Assembly: GCA_015179045.1 (NCBI GenBank)
Contig: WHUZ01000031.1
Location: 248,001 to 312,000, forward strand
From: Kalaharituber pfeilii
Lineage: Eukaryota > Ascomycota > Pezizomycetes > Pezizales > Pezizaceae
Reading direction: 5' to 3'
Length of the DNA stretch: 64,000 bases
Shown: in pieces, positions 39,038-50,378 of the stretch
Numbering within the stretch: the first letter of the stretch is position 1
How the letters are laid out: every line of letters starts with the position of its first letter
Made by a program: the position numbers and the translations under genes
The notes under the pieces: generated by a model
What the model saw: the letters and a program-made list of their open reading frames with translations, nothing else
What the model was told of the DNA's origin: nothing
The model's database searches: none

Positions 39038-39660
39038 TGGTGCCGGAAGTTAATAATCAACATATTGTAACATTCCCGGCAAGCATTAGTAAGCAGCACC
39101 ATATGTGTCATTTTGCTGCTTGCAATCGGTGAACCCTTAAGCCACGGTCACCTTTACACGGTCGCATTACACGCTCGCTTTACGTCTACAGCTCCCACGC
39201 TCGCACCGCTCATAGAAGGTTTTTCCAGAGTCTATTGCAGGTCTATGAGAAACTATACCGAAAGCTCTTTTTTCTATTTCAGACATCTCTATTATGATAA
39301 CTGTCTTCGTATTATGCAGGCATATAAGGATGCCATCAATATGGTACAGAAAATCATGTATATAAGAGTCACTGGCCGGTGCGAGAGGGGGGAACCCTCT
39401 TGATGTCTAATCCATTTGTATGGGGCTTGGCATGTAACATTTGCTACATTTCCTAAGAAAGTAAAAAAACTTTGAACCTTTTCAGTTTTACAACGAATAA
39501 AGATTTTGCCATGAAAATATCATAGAATGATAGAGCGTCTCAAATAGTATAGATTTTTGATATTTCTACCTTAGTTCATATCAGGTTGTGGTTGCTGATA
39601 GGTTTTGCGTTGCGTTGGTTGTGTCGCAAATTTCATGTTGATTATTAACTTCCGGCACCA
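39038..39660. mobile_element. inner TA-flanked inverted-repeat element, 623 bp
   Basis: A perfect 26-bp terminal inverted repeat begins TGGTGCCGGAAGTTAATAAT at 39038, and its reverse complement ends at 39660. TA dinucleotides at 39036-39037 and 39661-39662 give the expected duplication. Both arms are identical, which suggests a fairly recent insertion. Short frames inside do not look like a transposase. Confidence 0.75.
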
Positions 39661-39703
39661 TAGGCTAGGATATGTAGAGTGCGACAGTGTGATCGGGCGG
39701 TAG

Positions 39704-39796
39704 AAGCAGCAACAGTAGTGCGAGCAGTAGCAGCAGTGTGAGCAGTTGCAGCAGTGCGGGCAGTTGCAGCAGTAGCAGCAGTGCGGGCAGTGGGAG
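39704..39796 (+). repeat. GCAGCAGT-type minisatellite
   Basis: Degenerate tandem units of about 9-15 bp built on GCAGCAGT and GCGGGCAGT lie in the right part of the outer inverted-repeat element. Confidence 0.7.
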
Positions 39797-40194
39797 TTGT
39801 AGAGTGGTAGAAGCGGTAGAGCTGTGGGAGAACGATGGAGTGGTGGAGGTGGGAAGAATACCTTCAAACTCGCTGCATACTATCGGGCAGAACGTGCATG
39901 TACCCATGTAAATGGAGTGCTTAGTCATCGACCCAAATGTCGCCCCTACTCCGCGTACAGATGTCCCCAACCATAACATAGCCTTAGAGCTGCCGGTATC
40001 GATCAGACTGTAATCTGATGAAGATGGTAAAGAAGACATTTTGTTATGCAATCTTGGCAAAGGGTACTTCCACCAAACTAGTGAGACATTTTCCCACCGA
40101 GCTTTTAGCATCTTCCCCTCCGACTACATACCGCATTCTGGTTTCAAACGTACTGTACACAAAGAAGCCAGTGTGTCAAGGATCGAGACACATA

Positions 40195-40617
40195 CAGTTT
40201 TCCCTTGCTATACCGGATCTGTAAAATCCGGCCTTTTTCGTCCGGTATAGCAAGGTTCCGTTATAGAATAAAATGCTTGGCAGAACAGAATAGGGATGGG
40301 CAGGAAAATTAATGTAATTGGGAACAACGACAGCCTAATTTTATTATGTAATGTTAAGTTTAGTAAGCATCTGAAAGGTGAATGCAATGTGGGATAGCCA
40401 AGATTGGACGTATCAGTGTTAGTGTATCCGGTATAGCAAATATTATTTGTATGGAGACAGGGGGGTAAGTGCCTGGCAATTCCTGTCCGGTCCGGTATTC
40501 TTAGTGCGTCCGGTATAGCAAGAGGGTTTTGTATGGGAGCGGTATGTAGCAACCTGAGAGTATCCGGTATAGCAAGGTTTCCGGTACAACGAGGTCCGGT
40601 ATAGCAAGGGAAAACTG
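40195..40617. mobile_element. 423-bp TA-flanked MITE with internal TCCGGTATAGCAA repeats
   Basis: A 23-bp perfect terminal inverted repeat starts CAGTTTTCCCTTGCTATACC at 40195, with its complement ending at 40617. TA lies on both sides (40193-40194 and 40618-40619). The 13-mer TCCGGTATAGCAA occurs at 40241, 40427, 40509, 40563 and 40595, and once inverted at 40205-40217. The subterminal copies resemble transposase-binding repeats. The ends resemble pogo/Fot1-type elements of fungi. It has no coding capacity. Confidence 0.8.
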
Positions 40618-40619
40618 TA

Positions 40620-42751
40620 TGCCTAGGTATGTCAGACTAGATCCTGGAGAGGGCCAGGCAGAGGTGTAAAATGAAGCTACCTGCCTGCATTAGTACCTCT
40701 GTGAGCTTGTGGTGCTGTCTCTCCTGCAAGTGGATCCACAGCGGCAGCGATATTATGTGGAGGGTGTGTGGGGGTACTTAGGGAGACGGAGTAAGATGGA
40801 GCGACATGTTCCTGAGAGAGTTTGCGGAGTCAATTCAGAGCGCTATGCACTGCATGGCGTAAAAATGCGACAGGGGCAGTGACAAGGCCTGACAAAGAAC
40901 GTTGGGCCTGAATACACCCCGCCTTCTCCAGCCAGCCTGGCCCAATTTTCTTTCTGCTGGCCTCATTCACAGGGGAGCAACCAGACTAGGCCGGGGGCCT
41001 TCCAAGGATCCCCAGTTAATTACGGGGGCTCCCGGTCCAGTGGCGCACCCCCCGGTTTTGACTATCAAAGGAAGGTGTACTTCAGATTACGATTATGCTT
41101 TGCTGCTTCAGTGTTAGTAAAGTACCGTGGGCGTGAGAATTGGGGAAGCGGCAGGAATACTACGGAAAGTGGAAGAAGGATTTGTTCTATGTTGGCCCTG
41201 TGGGTTGGACTGGACAGAGACAAGAATGACCACAGCACAAAAAAAAAGGAACTCTCTAACGTAACAACTCCCTCAGTACAATCAATCTCGAACCGAGGAA
41301 CCATAGCTACTACAATGCTCCAAGCTCTTTCAAATACTATGGATGCCGAGACTGCTGCCCTCATACAGCCAGAAGAATCTCCACCCTACAGACGTTCTCT
41401 TCTAGTGCTGGGTAACCGTAAGTTGCCTAGTTGGTTGTACAGGACCTTGAAAGGCTGCAGCTGGGGTTGTAGGTAGAGTTTGGACCGGGTTTCAACTATA
41501 CCAAGGTATGTTTTTCACAGACTCGGACCAAAAGCGATACTTGATGGATCAAAAGTAAGGAAGTAGTCTCGTGCCCAGGAGCATCTCAGTCTCGCTCTGG
41601 TTCGAGACTGGGAGCATCTCAGTCTTTATCTCTCCAATGCATCTTCCACCTCCATGTTACCCTCAATCGCAAGCTTATATCATAAGCACCTTCTACACGT
41701 GACCATAGTACCATCGGGAAAATTACTCCGATTCACCATAAGCTTACTTCTTATGATTACAATTCATTTTTCTCGAGAGTAACCCCCCCCCGGAGCTACC
41801 CTACCCAGGTCACCGGTACGGAGCGTACAGGATCTGGCATAATAGTCTGATCGGAGAACAACATTGACACCGGAGAGCTTAAGGGACCGTTATATATTGT
41901 TTGCGGGGTTAGCCCAGCCAGACTAGAATCAACCTACATACATACCTACGCAAGATCAATCAGAGGATAGCACTCGACGTTGTGGTCCGATGCTAGGGTT
42001 TCTTCCAATTTGATCTTTGTGACACCCCAAAGTACTGTACTGTGAGGTAGCACAAGTCCCCTACACTCCACTATGGCTGGTGGGTTTCAAAAGGGTCGAC
42101 TGGAGTCGTACAATTTTATTTTTTATTTTTATTTCTATTCATTCTTGCCTCCTTGTAAGCGCCTGCGATGCGAAGCTAAATTGACATCTTTCGGAGTTCT
42201 GCCTGCAACAAATTGCTTCAACTCCAACATTCCGCTTAGACTCAGCATTGTCAATACGTTAAATCAATCGGGCTTCGGATGTAGTTCCTATGCGCAAAAA
42301 GGGTAATATACTATTGATTTCCTACCCAGCACCTTTGGTCGCGTGCTATGGTAATTAAATCTTTAGCTGTGTAAAAAAAGAAAATAATACATTACATATC
42401 TCAGACTAGGAACGAAAAGGTACGAAGTTGATGACCTCACGTGTTGTATGTTATTGACTGGCATATTCCGTGAACTTCATATTTCTGGAATTGAAAACCT
42501 TTATAGTAATTATTGAGAGCACACATAACATTCTGTGACGTACAGTAAATAGGGTATATCCTCAGAACCAACCCTAATGCATCAAACTCTCACAAAATTA
42601 AACCCCAATTTTCACAGCGCCCAGCACATATACACAGTAAAGACCAGAAGCCCATTGTACTTCGACATTGAAAATCGCCTCGCAAATGTTACACACTCAG
42701 AGACATATCGACAGCACTCGAACAACATTGCACCACCAGGCTATTCCGAAT
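40620..42751. other. gene-poor stretch beside the MITE cluster
   Basis: A plus-strand frame of 133 codons (41075-41476) is the longest and is not recognised. Near 41580-41630 the phrase GGAGCATCTCAGTCT is repeated around an imperfect hairpin. The remaining DNA is AT-rich. Nothing else was supported. Confidence 0.45.
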
Positions 42752-44813
42752 CTAGAGGTGTTTTGGCGGACTGCGCAGTGTAGTCCAAGAGCATCTACGT
42801 ACGTCAAAAATATGCGCTGAAAAAGTGAAGTAAACAGAAATTACCTTGTACCGGACCAGCGATGTAAGATATACTTGATTAAGCTTGAGGTCTTGACCTA
42901 GATGCACAGTGAAGGTCCGAATCTTCATCACGTAATTATTTCGGCAAGCCCACATTCGAACGATAACACAGTCCCAGCCTTACAAACGGTCAGTCGAGGT
43001 TTTGAGAAAACGGTAGTAAATGAAGGTACCTGTCCACACAAAGCCTGCAACCTGCAGCTTATCACGATTTGGATCGTCTAATGGGAGGCGAGCACGTAGA
43101 TCGTAAAGACACATTGCCATACCTTGCGTGACCTTAGCAAGGTCGGCCTTAGCTTTCGTGGTTGAAGGCCCATTTTGGACCTTGCCCACTTCCAAAACGC
43201 CAAGGTCAAATTTGTCATCGCCATCGTGATAACGAATTAATCCATCAAAGCGGGTTTTATCGCCCCCACGTAAGAGATTTAATTCTTTTCTATATTAATA
43301 TTAGCAAAGGTAGAATGATATTTTGAATTAATCTTACCCTAAGAGCTGGAAGCGGGGATCAAGTAAGAATAAACCACCAAGGATTGGACTGACAACCTGG
43401 GCGTTAAACCAACCTTCTGCGAGATATGGGTGCCACCGCGGCCCTCGGAGAAGTTCTTTTAAGAGCTCTCTGTTATAAATTTGTCAGAGTAAGCTTGACA
43501 AACGAACATGAGAACATACAGCTGTTCTGTAAGACGCCGGATCCATTTAAAATATCGGGCCGAGCTGAGGTCTGAAGGAACCTGCGGGTCATCCGAGAGG
43601 AATGCATCTACCGCGGCCTCGAAGGTCGGATCCGCCACTGGCAAAGGGGGAGTACTCGCGCATAACTCGGTGAACAAGTCCTCACGGACGGCTGTTCGAA
43701 GCTGGGTATCGGATATGTTGTACACTGATATGCTCGGACCGTCCGGAATACAAACAATAATGCATTGCGAGCAATTAATAGGTATGGCGGGGTCAGCTGT
43801 ATCCTCTGATGGGGAGGCCTGTTGAGCATTAATTAGGGTTTCTACAAGAACGAGATAAAATGGACACTTACAGCAGGATGTTCCTCAACAGCGCCCGCTA
43901 CAATATGACTCGAAATATCACCAGTGACAACAGTACTGGCATGAATAACCACTCCGCCAGTCGACCGTGCCTTCTGTGTAAACCTATTAGCCACGCGGGG
44001 CCCCCTGCTGAGGCAGCGGCGTCTCGCGCCGTAGAAGCGGAAACCGCAATGGGCGCGAGATCAAAACCGCAGTAGCCTTTCAGTCAGGATCGAAGTAGTC
44101 CGCAGGAAATGACTTGCTTTCACTCGAAAGTAGTCTACGTAGACCGCAAGAGATGACCTGCTCCTCACTCGCAAGAGGGGTAGACCGCAGGAAACGACCT
44201 GCTTACACTCGAAAGTGGTCTCTCGCAGGATGACCTGCTCCTCACTCGCAAGAGGGGTAGACCGCAGGAAACGACCTGCTTACACTCGAAAGTGGTCTCT
44301 CGCAGGAAATGACTTGCTTTCACTCGAAAGTAGTCTACGTAGACCGCAAGAGATGACCTGCTCCCCACTCGCAAGAGGGTAGACCGCAGGAAACGACCTG
44401 CTTACACTCGAAAGTGGTCTCCGTAATCGCAGGAAATGACCTGCTCCTCAATTGCAAGTGGGTTCTACTAAGATTCGCAACCTGAAGAAACCCAACGGGT
44501 TGCGGTTCACCCTCACGAGAAATCTTTCACGAAAAAAGTTGGGGGCGGCGACGGGGAAGTATACCTGTTTGGGTGATGGTTTGTGCTTTTTTGTATGTAT
44601 TTCAGCCAGCAAAATGGCAGCACGGGGATCACCACCCTTTTCGCGTCTTCGTAATTCCTTCAGCAAAAAGTTTTTGCTCTTCGGGATCGTTGAGAGTTTC
44701 TCATATTTCGATTTCAAACACCACTCGTAAAAGCCGTGGACGGTCCACGTGTCGTTGCTGTCGAAGTATTCGCTCACATAATCAAGGTGTGGGCAGCGAG
44801 GGGCGCGAGGCAT
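42752..44813 (-). CDS. unrecognised fungal protein with possible PD-(D/E)XK-like motif
   Basis: The model has six exons: 44565-44813, 43872-43973, 43520-43818, 43338-43469, 43030-43289 and 42752-42978, giving 422 residues with all phases consistent. Intron 1 is 591 bp and holds a minisatellite; the others are 50-53 bp. The N-terminus is acidic/aromatic, followed by a Lys-rich stretch. The middle has PRWHPYLAEGWFNAQVVSP. Then come RGGDKTRFDGLIRYHDGDD and GVLEVGKVQNGP. The pattern R-x-D-G, then Glu about 17 residues later, then K...D..K resembles nuclease-like proteins expanded in some fungi. This is inference from pattern only. The 3' end is uncertain: a 50-bp intron after RYK would end the protein in LDYTAQSAKTPLDSE instead. 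No signal peptide or membrane segment is present. Confidence 0.6.
44094..44463 (+). repeat. minisatellite inside intron 1 of the unrecognised gene
   Basis: About nine units of roughly 36-45 bp share the core GCAGGAAACGACCTGCTTAC and flanks such as ACTCGAAAGTGGTCT. Two unit types alternate (one with CTCACTCGCAAGAGG), giving a higher-order period near 80 bp. The GCAGG and CCTGC parts pair as small hairpins. Confidence 0.85.
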
Positions 44814-46005
44814 GTTGGCTTGCGACTAAGTCATTTATATGAGAGAGGGGAGGGGGGAGAGGTGGAGAGATATAGGGAAGCCTCCCTGATGCAGAAACCA
44901 GAAGAACCGTCCGGAAGTTCTGGAAGCAGGTTTTTAGAAGAGGTGGAACGGGGATGTGTATATAGAAATTTCTTCCTGTCTCCGGGCTTGCCCAGGGACC
45001 CTGCCATGGCTTGGCGCTGCAAGCGGGGTTACGTGATTTAAAAAAAAAAAAAAAAAGAAGGAGGTGGAGTGAGATCACTGGATGGGTAAGTACTTAAACA
45101 CGAGGTCAAGGAAACAAAGAAAGATATCTCGCTTCATTTCCACTAGTCCAGTTATTGTGGGTGACCCCCTCTTATTCTGTTGCACAGAGGCTGGGGACAA
45201 AGACCAGGGGTTGGCCGATCGCGATAAGAATAATGAGTCAATCTTGTTGCGTGCGTTATTGACCTAATCACGTGATACTGATTCTTAATGAGCAGCAAGT
45301 AGCGAATTTCGCAAGTCCCCATTGATGCCTTTTTACGTACTGGCTACATACTTTACTGGCTAGTATTGGTACGGAGTTGTGCAGCTGCATCTGCAAATAT
45401 CATCACACTTAGTGGGGCAGGTCGCGCAATGTTACTGTAGTCTTCTAACAAGCACGAATGTTACCAAGGCTTCTGATTTGCGGGGCCCCTCCTCCTAGGG
45501 TAGAAAACTGTCGGAACATGTGAAGTTCAAGATGCATCCTCTTAACTTTATGTTGATGCATTGATTTTGAAAACAGCTCTATTCTCGCTCCATATGACTC
45601 ACACCAAAGTTTGAGCTTGATCCCGTCCGTACATTATCGCATGATTCTGGTACTTATATCACAAAATTCAAAAGGGAAATGAAAGCGAGGATGTAAGCGT
45701 CCGTTTTCACAGGGTACTGTACCACGTTCAGGTCAGCACATTGTCACACCTGTTGTCTAATAAAAATCGGGTGTTGAAATGCTTCTAGAATAACCAAATA
45801 ATTTTTTTTTTTAATTGTATGCCAGGGTAACGCCGATAGACATGAACAAAATTGCAATCCTCCAAGCCTTCCACCGTATGGGGGCTCTAGCAACGTTGAG
45901 GCTTGCCGTTGTGTGTTATCAAAGTGGATCCAGAGATTTATCAGGTGTGAAATTTGGTCTTGAGTAGGTCGCGCCTTTGAGAAAAGTCTCGTATCCACGT
46001 GAGAT
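44814..46005. other. intergenic, no gene seen
   Basis: This separates the start of the unrecognised gene from the 3' end of the Alb1-like gene, both leftward. There is an A-run at 45038-45054. No open frame worth calling was found. Confidence 0.55.
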
Positions 46006-46477
46006 CTATTCAATATCCACCTGCATTGCACTCTCGTTATTGCCTTCGGGCGGGTCCGCGCTATCCGTAAGTTGCTTCTCCAGCTTCTTCTTCTGCGTTT
46101 TCGATAATGCTTCAAATGTGATATCTTGGAATCAACAAAAACTTCACCGTCAGCAACGCCTGTGCGCAAAGCCATCGAAACAAATTGATTTGATTGAGAT
46201 CTCTCTCACTGGTCATTTCCACCTCTCCAGATTCAGCCAGTCTTTGTAGCTCCTCAAGCTCCATGGATCTCATCTTCGCATACTCAACGTTCCTTTGCTT
46301 CTTTCTCTCCTTCTTTTTGCTCACCACACGTCCTCGTATTATCCCTCCCTTTCCAACTACAACTTTAGGTCCGGCTGCTTTTTCAATCCCTCGTGGTTTC
46401 GTAATCGTGGCATGTCCTTTTGACTTCACACGCCGAGTCAAGCGGTTAGGCTTATTGGGGTTGTTTTTACTGGGCAT
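46006..46477 (-). CDS. Alb1-like small ribosome-biogenesis protein
   Basis: There are two exons, 46210-46477 and 46006-46124, giving 128 residues. The protein is very basic: MPSKNNPNKPNRLTRRVKSK at the start, a central KKKERKKQRNVEYAKMR helix, and a final ALSKTQKKKLEKQ segment followed by an acidic tail ending MQVDIE. Basic small proteins of this layout are typical of the Alb1 family, which accompanies Arx1 during 60S subunit export; assignment rests on layout and is tentative. The intron uses an AAG acceptor (CCAAG), chosen because it is the one that opens the KTQKKK frame. Skipping that choice would yield an Arg-rich off-frame tail. It lies 316 bp downstream of alpha-actinin on the same strand. 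Confidence 0.6.
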
Positions 46478-46793
46478 GTTGTATAAAGGAGGAGTATTGT
46501 GTAGTTCTCACTGTAGTATGTCCAAACGCTGGGAATGAGAGCAATTTTGAAAAGACATCGTCAGATATCGAGCTACTAGCTCTGTAAATCTTGGCATACA
46601 CGTGAAGATAAGATAAACGACAGTTTGTTATGGTAGCTCTCAAAAACACAAGTTTAAATCCGAGAACGAGAACACTTCAATCCATATAACTAACCGCAGC
46701 TGGGGTAATCTCGGAACAAGGGAGTCTGCGCAAAAAGCAAAGAGAAAGCACAGAAATTGCAGTACAGATACAATATATTAGCATTACTTAGAG
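46478..46793. other. short intergenic gap
   Basis: This is the promoter of the Alb1-like gene and the 3' region of alpha-actinin. No other feature was seen. Confidence 0.6.
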
Positions 46794-49308
46794 CTAGGCA
46801 TGTTCTCCATTTCCGTTAAGCCCGTCAGGTAATTTCTTCCCCATGAGCATCTCCATGTACTTTTCGTAGTTATAACCTTCCGCATCCCCTTCAGCTAGTT
46901 CACCCGCATGCTTAGGCATTGTGTTGACAAGTTGATCGATCATATGCTCAGGTATCAATGAGTGTCGTAGGTCAATTTCAGTAACATAAGGCTAACACAA
47001 CATCGTTAGGTTCTGTAAGCATTAAATTTTGGAGGAGGGAATTACTTACCTTCCCATCAGCAACTTCCTTGAAACTTTGGAAAACTTGCTCAGCACTGTT
47101 CTGATCCTCAGTTTCCTCGACCATAAATCGAATGAACTGCTCAAAGCTAACACTCTTTCCTCCATTGCTCACAGTCTCGAATACTTCATGCATTTCTTCT
47201 TCGTCGTATACCAATCCTAAACTTGCAAGTGCAGCTGAAAATTCAATTTCCTGAAGAGAGTTGCTGAGGTCGCGATCAAAATGTCGGAATACAGATTCAA
47301 ACTCTTCCAGCTGAATTGGAGTAAGATTGGTCATATTTCGAGCCACAATCTATATGATAAATCGTTCAGTCTTTTAATTAGGTTCAGGATCTGCAGCAGG
47401 AAAAAATTACCTGATTCTCAAGAAAGCTCAACTTCTTTGCAACATTTTCTTTTGCAAGTCCGTATTCATACTCTAGCTCCTCGTACGAATATACAGTGTA
47501 GTCGTTTTCTTCAACATTTGCTTCTTCGCAGTCTTGGGCTAGGCTATCAATTTTGTCGAGTTCAGACTCAATTGGAATTATATTATTATGTAGCAACCGA
47601 ACTCGTTGTAGTTGTTGCTAGAAACTAAATTAGTTCATTCTTCTCCTACTTCGAAAATGGGGCTGGCGTACTTCAATATCACCCTGCATATCGCTGATTT
47701 CGAGAGCGACTGTGTTGAGTATCAGTGCGAATTCATTAGCAGCATCTGCAAATCGCCGCCTCAAGTCTTCTTTGATGCTATATAGATGTTAGCAGCTCTT
47801 AAATTAAAGGTGTAATGATAGTACTTACTCTCTGATTTTTTGATTAATCTTCACACTCCTAGCATTTTCAGCTTTTAGCAAACCACTCCATTCAATATCA
47901 AGCGTAGCAGGGCTAAGTTCCTTCGGAGGTTCATAATCCTTCAAGCGATATGTTGCTAATTTCGTTTTGATATTACCCAATAAGGACATCAATTCAGCCT
48001 TTTCTTTAACCCACGCACGCTTCATGGTTTTCTTATATTGAGAGAATGTAGCAGATTGTGCTTTGGCATCAGCATATGTCCCTGTAAATGTAACCGTGGC
48101 CCATTGTTGGCGTGTCTCCCCAATTTCCTTAAGCAGCTAAATTGGGTCAAACAGATTAGATTGTGACTTGGAACGTTGGAGAAGCAAGATGTAACATACA
48201 GCAGACATTCTCTTCTCGTAATTATGTTGCATCTCCCAAGCGCCCTGCATAACTTCGACAAACTTCTCAACTCTTCTTCCAGCAGTTTCAATCCTATCCA
48301 AGTGACTGAAAGCATGGAACCAATATGCAATGTACGTCATCATACTGCGCTCGTCTGGTTTGGCAACGTCGCATACATCCTCCACATCAAGTAGAGATGG
48401 GATACCAATGTCCTCGGTTGCAATCTTGAACGCAAGCTCCATGTTGCCTCGATGGTCAGTCTTATCCAGAGAGTCGAAGTCAATGAGGTCAGGTCGATGG
48501 AAATCTAGTAGAGCACAACTGTCAAGCATGAAGGTTAACATATACTCAAGTGAAAAGATCTTAGGCAAGTCTTACAATGCAAGACCGTCATTCCAACTCG
48601 CGGAGAAATCTGTGATATTGACTTCCTTGTAACATGCTGTTTTTCGTTGACACCAGAGTAGTAGCCCCTCTTTTGCACTCATACCCTCCTCACTTCAGCT
48701 CCGATACCGCAACATTAGCTCCATTGGCAAAGCCAATTTTTGTGAGGGCTTCACTCACTTGATATCACTAATGGTAAACCGCAGAATCAGAGTCCAGAGC
48801 AGCCCAAGAATTAGTTTGAGATTTCCATCTACAATATCCTCCGCACCTATGTTATGTAGCAATATGCCGCGACTCCTGATGTACTCCAGGGCTTTATGGA
48901 CATTTTCGGCCTTCTGCACTCGAAGACGAGGGTTGGACGCATATTTTCCAAGAGATTCATTGCTAAGGATTTCGAGCAGATGTATAAGTAGGACCTGTTG
49001 AATTGTTTCGTAGGGTCAGTCATGCTCCGGAGCTGGAGTAATTCCACAGGATATGAAGTGATACCCCATCGCCCAAATCTCTTCGTAAATCACCCGCCGG
49101 TGGAATGTTGCGAGAGGCTAGCTTTGTGTTGAGCCTGATTTACTGTTAGTAGGAGCTGCGTCAACAGGGCACATCATGGACCCTGACTCGCCATTTCAAG
49201 AATGTCTTGCTACACCACCATTAGCATATTGTCTAGAAGGCGGAGTGGGGGAGCAGTAGGGGTAGGGGTGGGGGAGGGGTACGCTTGAATCTTTTGCCAG
49301 TCACTCAT
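46794..49308 (-). CDS. alpha-actinin, fungal short form
   Basis: There are eleven exons: 49283-49308, 49192-49209, 49065-49134, 48759-48994, 48576-48692, 48200-48518, 47829-48136, 47672-47777, 47411-47617, 47050-47349 and 46794-46991, giving 634 residues. The first calponin-homology domain includes [33 protein letters not shown] and [14 protein letters not shown]. The second has [20 protein letters not shown] and [10 protein letters not shown] shortened spectrin-like rod follows, then C-terminal EF-hands; loop [12 protein letters not shown] keeps calcium ligands, while the second looks degenerate. The protein cross-links F-actin at septa and tips. The length fits fungal forms, which have two rod repeats. 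Exon 2 is only 18 nt and intron 2 is GC-AG; both are needed to restore the conserved KWLN. Confidence 0.93.
49135..49191 (-). other. GC-AG intron in alpha-actinin
   Basis: The donor is AAATG|GCGAGT and the acceptor AAATCAG, with a perfect TACTAAC branch site. It joins phase 2 to give the conserved Lys-Trp-Leu-Asn; no GT donor nearby keeps the frame. Confidence 0.7.
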
Positions 49309-50378
49309 CTCCGGCTTGATGCCCCTTGGGGGGTTAGGTAACGCGGTCTAGAGAATGATACTGCAAGATCTGATCGTTGTTTGATGCTCCTGGCGACAGT
49401 GCACTGGATTAGGTTGAGGGCTGGCTGCGTATTGTCTGTGTTGAGTGCGGGGGGGCACTTTGTGAATTGCGATGAGCGAGTCTGTGCTTCCTCAATGCTG
49501 GGGGCTCTCAACAGCTGGCTGGGACTTGGATTGCACGTTAAGTGACATGGAGAGCAGGTACTCGGCCGGCCTCGAAATGTAGCAGCCGGGTGACATGCAC
49601 AATACGGATTGCTCCTTTATCGCAGGTTGACGGGGGGGGGGGGGGGGGGGTGCGTCAATGCTGGGCGGGAGGTGTGCGAGTCGATCCTTGGCCATCTTCA
49701 AATTTGGAGCCGGCCGCGCGAATGCAATCTCCAGCAGGGCCAATGCGGTGCCTGCTTGTCTGGTGCAACAGGGCTCCACAGAGTCTGTCGAGCGCAACGA
49801 CTGAGCTCGAGTGCGAGGCCTCAGGCTTGTATGCGCATGCTCGAGAAGCAAGTAGCTTTCAATATAGTTCTCTAGCGGAGCAGCGGAGCAGCAGAGCAGC
49901 GCGGCCGTTCTCTCGCACTCGTCGATGGCGGGCCGACGCCGTATGATAGAGACCTTGCCCACGCTGCCGAGCAGGCTGATATCATGCATGTCAACGCCCC
50001 CTCAACCACCGGCGCCGCCAGGCTGAGCACCTCACGGCGCATTTGCCAGTGCGCACGCCCTACACTTCCATTCCTGCGGCCCCCGAACCTGAGCTTTGCT
50101 TGATGGATATATGCCGCATGTATGTGGGCTTCCTTGGAGCGTCTTCCGACTCTATGTGCTGGCTTATGCCGACTCTAGACAATGCTTGCGAGGTAGCTAG
50201 GGCTTCCCAGTTTTAAGGTTTGCTCTAAACCACGCCGAGCTTCATCCAGTGGACCCCTGTGAATCCCTGGAAGGGCTGCCGTCCTGCATACGTGCATCCG
50301 CGGCGCCGGAAATCGTGGTATGCATACGCATGATATCCTACGCACACTCACCCAAAGCTCACGATCCAAAATTCACAG
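49309..50378. other. intergenic, G/C tracts
   Basis: This is the promoter side of alpha-actinin. It contains a 19-G run (49632-49650) and GC-rich DNA near 49700-50060, where open frames on both strands reflect composition. No gene was recognised. Confidence 0.5.

Larger units (their letters stand above)
38644..39973. mobile_element. outer TA-flanked inverted-repeat element, interrupted
   Basis: A perfect 27-bp terminal inverted repeat starts TGGTTGGGGACATCTGTACG on the left (38644-38670), with its reverse complement at 39947-39973. TA lies at both outer edges (38642-38643 and 39974-39975). A second TA-flanked element (39038-39660) is inserted inside it. Removing that with one TA leaves about 705 bp. 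No transposase frame is visible, so this is a non-autonomous Tc1/mariner-like element or the eroded shell of one. Confidence 0.7.
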
